The notes under the pieces: generated by a model
Seen by the model: only the letters and a program-made list of their open reading frames with translations
Told to the model about the DNA's origin: nothing
The model's database searches: none
In this document: piece by piece, positions 1 to 5,383 of the stretch
Layout: every line of letters starts with the position of its first letter
How positions within the stretch are numbered: position 1 is the stretch's first letter
Translations under genes and position numbers: made by a program
Assembly (NCBI GenBank): GCA_013290035.1
Contig: JABCYT010000225.1
Span: 1-6,201, forward strand
DNA length: 6,201 nt
Reading direction: 5' to 3'
Source of the DNA: Alphaproteobacteria bacterium
GTDB lineage: Bacteria > Pseudomonadota > Alphaproteobacteria > Reyranellales > Reyranellaceae

Positions 1-724
1 CCTCCAGCGAATCGAAGGCGCAGGTGGCCGAGGCCATGGATTCGGGGATGCCGTAGAGCCTGAGCGTGATCTCGGTGATGATGCCCAGCGTGCCCTCGGA
101 GCCCACGAACAGCTTCACGAGGTCGTAGCCCGCCGAGGACTTGCGCGAGCGGCGGCCCAGCCGCATCAGGCGGCCGTCGGCCGTCACGACCTGCAGCGCC
201 AGCACGTTCTCGCGCATGGTGCCGTAGCGCACCGCGTTGGTGCCCGAGGCGCGCGTGCTCGCCATGCCGCCGAGCGAGGCGTCGGCGCCGGGATCGATCG
301 GGAAGAAGAGCCCGGTGGCGCGGATGTATTCGTTGAGCTGCTTGCGCGTGACGCCGGGCTGCACCACCACGTCGAGGTCGGCCTCGTTCACCGCCAGCAC
401 CTTGTTCATGCGGCTGACGTCGAGCGAGATGCCGCCGTTGGGCGCGCTGATATGGCCCTCCAGCGAGGTGCCGGTGCCGAAAGCGATGATCGGCGTCTTG
501 TGACGCGCGCAAAGCTGGACGATCCGCTGCACTTCCTCAGTCGATTCGGCGAACACCACGGCGTCGGGCAGATGCGCCTCGTGGAAGGAGATATCCTTGC
601 CGTGCTGCTCGCGCACGGCGTGCGCCGTGCTCACCCGCTCGCCGTAGAGCTTCTTGAGCTCGGCGATGGCGGCGTCGACTTGAGGGGCTCTTGCTTGTGC
701 CTGTACAGGGGCCATTACGGCCAT
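1..724 (-). CDS. FAD-linked oxidase, D-lactate dehydrogenase (cytochrome)/GlcD type, N-terminal part
   Basis: Predicted flavoprotein that oxidises a 2-hydroxy acid such as D-lactate or glycolate and passes electrons to a cytochrome or quinone. The 241 codons present cover about half of the usual 460-480 residues; the C-terminal FAD-oxidase domain lies beyond the left edge. The FAD_binding_4 (PCMH-type) fold shows the pyrophosphate loop PIIAFGTGTSLEGH (residues 78-91), then DPGADASLGGMAS (144-156) with SGTNAVRYGTMREN (160-173), and FVGSEGTLGIITEITLRL (206-223). These blocks are very close to those of mitochondrial LDHD. The ATG at 724 is chosen because AGGAGA (731-736) lies 6 bases upstream; an in-frame ATG at 715 is the alternative. 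No signal peptide is seen, so it is probably cytosolic. It is divergent from the thiolase remnant. The family is secure; the exact substrate (D-lactate, glycolate, 2-hydroxyglutarate or other) is not. Confidence 0.93.
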   Translation of the reverse strand, partial: MAVMAPVQAQARAPQVDAAIAELKKLYGERVSTAHAVREQHGKDISFHEAHLPDAVVFAESTEEVQRIVQLCARHKTPIIAFGTGTSLEGHISAPNGGISLDVSRMNKVLAVNEADLDVVVQPGVTRKQLNEYIRATGLFFPIDPGADASLGGMASTRASGTNAVRYGTMRENVLALQVVTADGRLMRLGRRSRKSSAGYDLVKLFVGSEGTLGIITEITLRLYGIPESMASATCAFDSLE

Positions 725-730
725 GTCGGT

Positions 731-736
731 TCTCCT
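731..736 (-). promoter_or_regulatory. Ribosome binding site of the FAD-linked oxidase
   Basis: Read on the minus strand this is AGGAGA, 6 bases before the ATG at 724. It favours that start over the in-frame ATG at 715. The 83-base gap between this gene and the divergent thiolase remnant shows no convincing sigma-70 promoter in either direction. Confidence 0.7.
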
Positions 737-807
737 AGTGTAGGCCGCTTGGATACGCTCAAATGCCGCGAAAGCCAATCGAAGGGACACGCCCCAAAGG
801 AACCACA

Positions 808-1113
808 ATGCGCGACGTCTAACGTGATCGGCGCCGACACCACCGTCTTCAAGAAGCATCCCGGCATGAGCTTCGCCGAACTGGCGCGCGAGGCCTATAT
901 GGCACGCTGGCCGACGCCGACATGGACAAGGGCGCCGATAGCGAATCGGGCTGGCTGGGCAATTACGGCATGGGCTTCTGGGGCCAGAACTCGATCCGCG
1001 CCCAGGCGCTGTTCCAGCCGCTGGTCGAGGAGGGGCTGTTTCCCGAGCGCGTGCCGATGTTCAACGTCGAGAATGCCTGCGCCACGGCCTCGACCGCCTT
1101 CATGGGCGGCCAT
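808..1113 (+). pseudogene. Thiolase (SCP-x/acetyl-CoA acetyltransferase-like) remnant, frameshifted and truncated
   Basis: Remains of the N-terminal quarter of a thiolase-superfamily enzyme of the SCP-x type, which would have cleaved a 3-ketoacyl-CoA with CoA. The start survives as AAAGGA, then 7 bases, then ATG at 808 (MRDV). An in-frame TAA at 820-822 is explained by one extra A near 821-822, after which VIGADTTVFKKHPG and SFAELAREAYMA read on from 824. One base is then missing between about 902 and 909, and the frame shifts to LADADMDKGAD, LGNYGMGFWGQNS and NVENACATASTAFMGG. The nucleophilic cysteine codon is still present at 1078-1080. Similarity stops at about 1112, immediately before the higBA palindrome, and no C-terminal thiolase sequence follows higA. 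Not functional as read. Which thiolase subfamily it came from is uncertain. Confidence 0.8.
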
Positions 1114-1132
1114 TGTTCACATTTTGAGAACA
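1114..1132. promoter_or_regulatory. 19-bp palindrome before higB, candidate HigA operator
   Basis: The sequence has the form TGTTCnCAnnnTGnGAACA: seven of nine base pairs around the centre at 1123 are complementary. It ends 15 bases before the higB start and begins right where thiolase similarity ends. Antitoxins with a helix-turn-helix usually repress their own operon through such a palindrome, so this is the best operator candidate. A weak promoter reading (TTGTTC at 1113-1118, 17-base spacer, TAGATA at 1136-1141) would overlap it. Binding by HigA is inferred. Confidence 0.4.
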
Positions 1133-1147
1133 TGCTAGATAGGTGAT

Positions 1148-1444
1148 GTGCAAGTCATCGCCAAGAGGACGTTGCGGGAATTCTGGTTGCGTCACCCGCC
1201 AGCAGAAGCGCCACTCAAACTTTGGTATGCACGCGCCGTCCGGGCACGTTGGTTGCGGCCAAGCGATTTGCGAGCCCAGTTCGGCGCCGCGGTTGATTTC
1301 GTTGCAGGCAATCGGGCGATTTTCGACATCGGTGGCAACAAGTACCGTCTGGTTGTGAAAATCGACTATGCCGTTGGATTGGTGTTGGTCAGGTTCATCG
1401 GCGTTCACGCGGCCTACGACCGGATCGATGCAAGGACTATTTGA
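1148..1444 (+). CDS. higB: HigB-family toxin (RelE-like mRNA interferase)
   Basis: Predicted type II toxin that cleaves mRNA on the ribosome and is neutralised by the antitoxin encoded next to it. The protein has 98 residues, normal for the HigB_toxin family (about 95-105). Family features are FWLRHPPAEAPLKLWYARA (residues 12-30), the core FDIGGNKYRLVVKIDY (59-74) and VRFIGVHAAYDRID (81-94). The start is set by elimination: an in-frame TAG lies at 1136-1138, and GTG at 1148 is the first usable start codon. It has only a poor, too-close AGGTGA before it, so initiation may be weak or nearly leaderless. higA follows 9 bases downstream in the toxin-first order typical of hig loci. Hand count gives 57% GC over 1141-1440 against 71% over 1981-2280 in the dehydrogenase, a sign of foreign origin. 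No inactivating lesion is visible. Confidence 0.93.
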   Translation: MQVIAKRTLREFWLRHPPAEAPLKLWYARAVRARWLRPSDLRAQFGAAVDFVAGNRAIFDIGGNKYRLVVKIDYAVGLVLVRFIGVHAAYDRIDARTI

Positions 1445-1453
1445 GGATGCCAT

Positions 1454-1843
1454 ATGCCACTTAAACCCATTCGTACACGGGCCGACCATGATCGAGCCTT
1501 GGCTGAAATCGAGCGCCTAATGGGCGCGAAGCGCGGATCGCCGCAGGCTGATCGTTTGGAGGTCCTTGCAGCGCTGGTCGCCGCCTACGAAGCCATCCAC
1601 GACCCGATCGACCTGCCGGAGCCGATTGCGGCGATCGAGGCGCATATGAGCGATCGCGGATTGGGTCAAGCGGACTTGGCTCGGCTATTGGGATCGCGGT
1701 CATTGGCCTCGGCGATCCTCAATCGCAAGCGGCCGATGTCCTTGTCGGTCATTCGCAAACTCTCAAGCGCATGGGATCTGCCGACCGACATTCTCGTGCA
1801 GCCCTATCGTCTGCAAGGCGAACGCTCGCCACGAGCCGCCTAG
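1454..1843 (+). CDS. higA: HigA-family antitoxin, XRE-type helix-turn-helix
   Basis: Predicted antitoxin that binds and inactivates HigB and represses the operon. It has 129 residues. The N-terminal half (about 1-65) is helical and acidic (DHDRALAEIERLM, LAALVAAYEAIHDPID). The C-terminal part holds an XRE-like helix-turn-helix at about 68-107: LGQADLARLLGSRSLASAIL, with Gln72, Ala76 and Gly80 in the usual places, followed by RKRPMSLSVIRKLSSAW. This arrangement is normal for the HigA partners of HigB_toxin proteins. ATG at 1454 is preceded by GAGG at 1443-1446, which overlaps the higB stop, so translation is probably coupled. An ATG at 1447 is out of frame. The last residues (QGERSPRAA) are a polar tail. 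Confidence 0.93.
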   Translation: MPLKPIRTRADHDRALAEIERLMGAKRGSPQADRLEVLAALVAAYEAIHDPIDLPEPIAAIEAHMSDRGLGQADLARLLGSRSLASAILNRKRPMSLSVIRKLSSAWDLPTDILVQPYRLQGERSPRAA

Positions 1844-1958
1844 AAACCGGGGCTATGACAGCGCTGCCTGCAGGGTTGAAACAAGCGAGCTGCGAACAAA
1901 CATACCAATGCGACCGCTGCGGCGTGATTAAGAACAAGGCCTTAGGGGAGAACGGGGA
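1844..1958. other. Gap between higA and the dehydrogenase gene
   Basis: These 115 bases hold no clear terminator. TTGAAA at 1876-1881 resembles a -35 box, but the best -10 (CATACC, 1901-1906) is weak and badly spaced. A 35-codon reading frame (1855-1962) with CDRCG ends in a TGA that overlaps the dehydrogenase ATG. It has no good ribosome binding site and I do not recognise it, so I do not call it a gene. Confidence 0.3.
1944..1950 (+). promoter_or_regulatory. Ribosome binding site of the hydroxyacyl-CoA dehydrogenase
   Basis: AGGGGAG lies 8 bases before the ATG at 1959 and fixes that start. It allows strong initiation independent of the upstream higBA operon. Confidence 0.7.
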
Positions 1959-2852
1959 ATGACAATCCGCTTCGACAATCGCGTCGCCATCGTCACCGGC
2001 GCCGGCAATGGGCTCGGCCGCGCGCATGCGCTGCTGCTGGCCAGCCGCGGCGCCAGGGTGGTGGTGAACGATCCGGGCGGCGCGGTCGACGGCAAAGGGG
2101 GCGGTCATGCCGCCGCCGACAAGGTGGTGGCCGAGATCAAGAAGGCGGGCGGGCAGGCGGTGCCGAACTACGATTCGGTGGCCGAGCCTGCGAGCGCGGC
2201 CAACATCGTCAAGACCGCGGTCGATTCGTTCGGCACGATCGACATCGTGGTCAACAATGCGGGCGTGCTGCGCGACAAGACCTTCCACAACATGACGGTC
2301 GAGGATTTCGACTTCGTGGTGAAGGTGCATTTCCTCGGCACCGCCTATGTCACGCACGCCGCCTGGCCGATCATGCGCGCCAAGGCCTATGGCCGGATCG
2401 TGGTGACCTCGTCGAACTCCGGCATCTACGGCAATTTCGGCCAGGCGAACTATGGCGGCGCCAAGCTTGCCGTCGTAGGCTTCATGAATGCGCTGCGTCT
2501 CGAGGGCCAGAAGTACAATGTGCTGGTCAATGCGCTGGCGCCGGTCGCCGGCACGCGCATGACCGAGAGCCTGATGACGCCCGAGATGCTGGCCCGGCTC
2601 GATCCGGCGTTCGTCTCGCCCATGGTCGCCTATCTCTGCAGCGAGCAGTGCCAGCGCACCGGCGACATCTGGAGCGCAGGCGCGGGCTACTTCGCGCGCA
2701 TCGAGTATCGCGAGGCGCCCGGCCTGCGCATCAAGGGCCGCGCGCCCACGGTCGAGGACGTGGCCGACAACATCGACAAGATCGCCGATCTCTCGACCAG
2801 CAAGGTCTTCCGGACCTCGTCGGAGGAGGTGGCGGCGGTGGTCGGCGCTTGA
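1959..2852 (+). CDS. (3R)-hydroxyacyl-CoA dehydrogenase, MFE-2-type short-chain dehydrogenase
   Basis: Predicted NAD(H)-dependent enzyme that oxidises (3R)-hydroxyacyl-CoA to 3-ketoacyl-CoA, or acts in reverse. The 297-residue protein spans one full dehydrogenase domain of eukaryotic multifunctional enzyme 2, longer than the usual 250-residue SDR. Visible features are the nucleotide loop TGAGNGLG (13-20), NNAG (99-102), VHFLGTAYVTHAAW (123-136), and SSNSGIYGNFGQANYGGAK (151-169) with catalytic Ser152, Tyr165 and Lys169. The C-terminal stretch YLCSEQCQRTG and GAGYFARIEY (225-250) also matches MFE-2. His124, where most SDRs have Asn, is what I recall for MFE-2. YGGAK instead of YSAAK is unusual but leaves the catalytic residues intact. 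It lacks the hydratase-2 and SCP-2 domains of the eukaryotic enzyme. Its stop overlaps the cyclase start, so the two are probably cotranslated. The chain-length or ring substrate is unknown. Confidence 0.93.
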   Translation: MTIRFDNRVAIVTGAGNGLGRAHALLLASRGARVVVNDPGGAVDGKGGGHAAADKVVAEIKKAGGQAVPNYDSVAEPASAANIVKTAVDSFGTIDIVVNNAGVLRDKTFHNMTVEDFDFVVKVHFLGTAYVTHAAWPIMRAKAYGRIVVTSSNSGIYGNFGQANYGGAKLAVVGFMNALRLEGQKYNVLVNALAPVAGTRMTESLMTPEMLARLDPAFVSPMVAYLCSEQCQRTGDIWSAGAGYFARIEYREAPGLRIKGRAPTVEDVADNIDKIADLSTSKVFRTSSEEVAAVVGA

Positions 2853-4036
2853 ACGCCGGCCTCTCCGCGGGTGAGCGCCTGGCGCCGGTCGCCGAATGGC
2901 TGGTGCATGAGGGTCGCCTCGTGCCCACGCCGGCGGCCTTCGTCGAACGCCTGATGAACAAGATGCTGCAGACCGGCATTCCGGTATGGCGCGTCTATAT
3001 CGGCCTGCAGCTCATCCATCCGCAGCTCCAGGCGATGGGCTTCATGTGGCGGCGCGGCGAGAAGGTGCAGACGATCGCCCGCGCCTACGGCATCCAGTTC
3101 ACCCCGTCCTATATCGGCAGCCCGATGCAGGAGGCGCGCGAGCAGGGCCGGGCGGTGCGCTACCGCCTGAAGGACGTGGGCGAAGAGCATCATGTGACGT
3201 TGCGCGACGTGAAGGCCGACGGCGGCACCGATTACTATGCCCTGCCCATGCGCATCCGCCGCGACGGGCCGGTGCCCGTCGTCACCTTCGCCACCGACAG
3301 CCGCACCGGTTTCTCCGATGAGGACATCGCCGATCTCACGTGTCTGGTCGACATGATCGGCGCGGTGATCGAGATGCACATCGAGCGCAGCGTCGCCGAG
3401 ACCGTGGCCAACACCTATCTCGGCCGCCAGGTCGGCCAGCGCATCCTGAACGGCGCCATCCGGCGCGGCGAGGGCGAGGAGATCCGCGCCGTGCTGTGGT
3501 TCTCCGACCTGCGCGACTTCACCGGCATGAACGAGCGTCTGGAGCCGTCCGAGGTGATGGAGCTCCTCAACAACTACCTGCAACTGGTGGGCGACGCGCT
3601 GGGCGCCCATGGCGGCGAGATCCTGAAGTTCATCGGCGACGGCGTGATGGGCTACTTCCCGGCCGAGGACGCGCTGTTCCTGCCGATGATCACCGGCGCC
3701 GCCCTGGGCGCGGCGCGCCGGCTGATGAGCGACATCGAGGCGGCCAACGAGGCGCGCGCCGCCGGCGGCCGCGATCCGGTGCGCTTCGGCATCGGCCTGC
3801 ATGTCGGCGCGGTGACCTTCGGCAATGTCGGCACCGAGGACCGGCTCGACTTCACGGTCATCGGCCCCGCCGTCAACCGCGCCGCGCGGCTGGAGAGCCT
3901 GACCAAGGAGCTCAAGGTGCCGGTGCTGGCCTCGGCCGACTTCAAGGAGGTCTGCACCCAGCCGCTGGTGTCGATGGGCTTCCACCACCTGCGCGGCATC
4001 GTCGATCCGGTCGAGGTCTTCACCCTGCCGAGCTAG
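2849..4036 (+). CDS. Class III adenylate/guanylate cyclase, soluble
   Basis: Predicted to make cAMP from ATP. The 395-residue protein has no membrane segment or signal peptide. The C-terminal cyclase domain (about 210-390) keeps the expected catalytic residues: metal-binding Asp220 in WFSDLRDFT and Asp264 in FIGDGVMGYF, purine-recognising Lys260 and Thr336 (in DFTVIG), and transition-state Asn343 and Arg347 in VNRAARLE. Lys plus Thr/Asp favours ATP over GTP. Residues 1-190 form an uncharacterised region (VWRVYIGLQLIHPQL, GFMWRRG, YRLKDV, DYYALPMRI, SDEDIADLTCLVDMIG) that recalls the GAF-like N-terminus of related alphaproteobacterial cyclases and is probably sensory. The start is TTG at 2849, overlapping the dehydrogenase stop as TTGA. 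The frame is open further upstream, but that part is low-complexity shadow. A GGAGGAGG stretch lies about 20 bases upstream, too far for an ordinary start. The family is certain; start and ligand are not. Confidence 0.92.
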   Translation: MNAGLSAGERLAPVAEWLVHEGRLVPTPAAFVERLMNKMLQTGIPVWRVYIGLQLIHPQLQAMGFMWRRGEKVQTIARAYGIQFTPSYIGSPMQEAREQGRAVRYRLKDVGEEHHVTLRDVKADGGTDYYALPMRIRRDGPVPVVTFATDSRTGFSDEDIADLTCLVDMIGAVIEMHIERSVAETVANTYLGRQVGQRILNGAIRRGEGEEIRAVLWFSDLRDFTGMNERLEPSEVMELLNNYLQLVGDALGAHGGEILKFIGDGVMGYFPAEDALFLPMITGAALGAARRLMSDIEAANEARAAGGRDPVRFGIGLHVGAVTFGNVGTEDRLDFTVIGPAVNRAARLESLTKELKVPVLASADFKEVCTQPLVSMGFHHLRGIVDPVEVFTLPS

Positions 4037-4482
4037 TCGACCAGGTTCTTCCAGCCCTCGATCCAGGCGAGCGCCTCCTCGTCGGGCAGCGGCTGGCTGG
4101 ACGCATCGACCTCCAGACGCTCGCCGACCTTGCGGGCGCCGCACAGCTCGAACACCTGGTCGACCTTCTTGCCGCCGCCGCAGAACGTGTCCTGGTAGGT
4201 CATGTCGCCCAACGCGATGACGCCGTAGCGGTGACCGGACAGATCGGGACGCTCGCGCTCGAGCGTCTCCGCCAGCGGCAGGATGTTGGTCGGGATGTCA
4301 CCCGAGCCATGGGTCGCGCAGATCACCAGCAGCACGTCGTGCGCCTCGAGGTCGCCGACGGACGCCGCCTTGTCGTTGACGTCGACCGCATGGCCGGCGT
4401 CTTCGAGCACTGGCTTCAGCGCGTCGGCCACCATCTGGGCATTGCCCGATTCGGTGCCGACCAGGATCAGGATCTTGGCCAT
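4033..4482 (-). CDS. Flavodoxin domain protein (MioC-like, FMN-binding)
   Basis: Predicted small cytosolic FMN-dependent electron carrier of 149 residues, in the range of short-chain flavodoxins and MioC. It begins with MAKILILVGTESGNAQ, in which GTESGNA (9-15) is the FMN phosphate loop. ATHGSGDIP (56-64) and LGDMTYQDTFCGGGKK (91-106) form the two loops that pack against the isoalloxazine ring; the latter pattern is shared with MioC and the flavodoxin domains of sulfite and cytochrome P450 reductases. The frame is open far upstream to 5376, but ATG at 4482 is right because the first beta strand must start there. No clear ribosome binding site precedes it. It converges on the cyclase, with both stop codons inside one CTAG, and is divergent from the isomerase operon 99 bases away. 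Its redox partner is unknown. Confidence 0.92.
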   Translation of the reverse strand: MAKILILVGTESGNAQMVADALKPVLEDAGHAVDVNDKAASVGDLEAHDVLLVICATHGSGDIPTNILPLAETLERERPDLSGHRYGVIALGDMTYQDTFCGGGKKVDQVFELCGARKVGERLEVDASSQPLPDEEALAWIEGWKNLVD

Positions 4483-4515
4483 CGCGTGCCGGGATAAGGG
4501 AGCGCGTGCCGCGAT
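4483..4515. repeat. 13-bp imperfect direct repeat in the flavodoxin/isomerase divergent gap
   Basis: CGCGTGCCGGGAT (4483-4495) and CGCGTGCCGCGAT (4503-4515) differ at one base and are offset by 20 bp, about two helical turns. They abut the flavodoxin start codon, where its leader and ribosome binding site would be. Such spacing suits a dimeric regulator, but chance in GC-rich DNA is possible. Confidence 0.5.
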
Positions 4516-4550
4516 GCGACGCGACCGGATGGCGCGGGGAGAGTGGCGGC

Positions 4551-4557
4551 GAGGGGG
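4551..4557 (+). promoter_or_regulatory. Possible ribosome binding site for a GTG start of the first isomerase
   Basis: GAGGGGG lies 6 bases before an in-frame GTG at 4564 but 24 bases before the ATG at 4582. It would support a start six codons longer than the one chosen. The second paralogue argues for the ATG, because both proteins then align from residue 1 with no length difference up to the LN motif. Confidence 0.35.
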
Positions 4558-4581
4558 CCTCCCGTGCCAGTCTCCGGCGCC

Positions 4582-5379
4582 ATGGACAGAACGCCCGTCA
4601 TCGCCGCCCTGGAAGGCGGCGTGCTCACCCTCATGCTGAACCGGCCGCAGCGGCTCAACGCCATGAGCCCCGGCCTGATCGAGGCGATGAACCACGAGCT
4701 GGGGCGCGCCCGCGACGACAAGGATATCCGCGCCGTCCTGCTGACCGGCATCGGCCGCGGCTTCTGCGCCGGCGCCGACCTGGCGAATGGCGGTCCCGGC
4801 GATCCCGATGCCGGCGGCCAGCCCGATCTCGGCGCCGCCATGGACCGCCTGTTCAACCCCATGATCCGCGCCATGCGCGCGCTGCCCAAGCCGATCGTGG
4901 CGGCGGTGAACGGCGTGGCGGCGGGCGGCGGCGCCAACCTGGCGCTCGCCTGCGATATCGTGCTGGCGGCGCGCTCGGCCCGCTTCGACCAGGCCTTCGT
5001 GCGCATCTCGCTGCTCCCCGATCTGGGCGGCACCTGGTTCCTGCCGCATACCGTGGGCGATGCCCGCGCCCGCGCGCTCGCCATGCTGGGCAGCTCGGTG
5101 CCGGCCGAGGAGGCCCAGCGCATGGGCATGGCCTGGCAGGTGCTGGACGATTCGGCGCTGATGGAAGAGGCCAAGAAGCTTGCGCATCGCCTCGCCGCCG
5201 GCCCGACGCTGTCCTATGCCGCGATCAAGCAGGCGATCAACGTGGCGGCCACCAACACGCTCGACCAGCAGCTCGATCTCGAGCGCGACAGCCAGCGCGC
5301 GCTGGGCCGCAGCGCCGACTACAAGGAGGGCGTCGCAGCCTTCCTCGCCAAGCGGCCGGCCAACTTCACCGGACACTGA
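4582..5379 (+). CDS. PaaG-like enoyl-CoA isomerase (crotonase family), copy 1
   Basis: Crotonase-fold enzyme of 265 residues, the usual length. It most resembles PaaG, the phenylacetate-pathway isomerase that also shifts enoyl-CoA double bonds. Oxyanion-hole motifs are GRGFCAGADL (58-67) and VNGVAAGGGANLAL (109-122). The PaaG signature appears as SLLPDLGGTWFLP (143-155), with Asp147 where PaaG has its catalytic Asp, and the C-terminal LDLERDSQRALGRSADYKEG and VAAFLAKR. The two hydratase glutamates (Glu144 and Glu164 of rat enoyl-CoA hydratase) align with Phe139 and Ala165, so simple hydratase activity is unlikely. ATG 4582 is chosen by alignment with the next gene; GTG 4564 is possible. The second copy follows after 4 bases. 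No ring-epoxidase (paaABCDE) genes are in view, so a role in phenylacetate breakdown is unproven; fatty or other acyl-CoA isomerisation fits equally well. Confidence 0.92.
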   Translation: MDRTPVIAALEGGVLTLMLNRPQRLNAMSPGLIEAMNHELGRARDDKDIRAVLLTGIGRGFCAGADLANGGPGDPDAGGQPDLGAAMDRLFNPMIRAMRALPKPIVAAVNGVAAGGGANLALACDIVLAARSARFDQAFVRISLLPDLGGTWFLPHTVGDARARALAMLGSSVPAEEAQRMGMAWQVLDDSALMEEAKKLAHRLAAGPTLSYAAIKQAINVAATNTLDQQLDLERDSQRALGRSADYKEGVAAFLAKRPANFTGH

Positions 5380-5383
5380 GGCG

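Noticed and set aside
452..1138. 228-residue plus-strand frame
   Set aside because: The first half is the shadow of the FAD oxidase and the second half is the frameshifted thiolase remnant; they are joined only by chance.
806..1930. Possible target duplication: CAATGCG near the thiolase start and again after higA, both followed by CGTGAT
   Set aside because: The match is short and gapped, and the left copy lies about 300 bases inside from the cassette edge, so it does not bracket the insertion.
1844..1958. Integron attC site after higA
   Set aside because: No GTTRRRY/RYYYAAC core pair or attC-like hairpin was found at either end of the cassette.
2648..2848. N-terminal extension of the cyclase from an upstream ATG
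   Set aside because: These 67 residues are arginine-, glycine- and histidine-rich shadow of the dehydrogenase coding sequence, with no family resemblance.
2687..4144. 485-residue open frame on the minus strand opposite the dehydrogenase and cyclase
   Set aside because: It is rich in H, A, R, G and D with no domain, and mirrors the third-position GC of the real genes on the plus strand.
3340..4497. 385-residue plus-strand frame spanning the end of the cyclase and the flavodoxin region
   Set aside because: Its composition is typical of a GC-rich shadow, and it crosses two genes with clear conserved motifs in other frames.
4483..5376. Upstream extension of the flavodoxin frame to a 447-residue protein
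   Set aside because: The flavodoxin fold starts exactly at the ATG at 4482; the extension is low-complexity and opposite the first isomerase.
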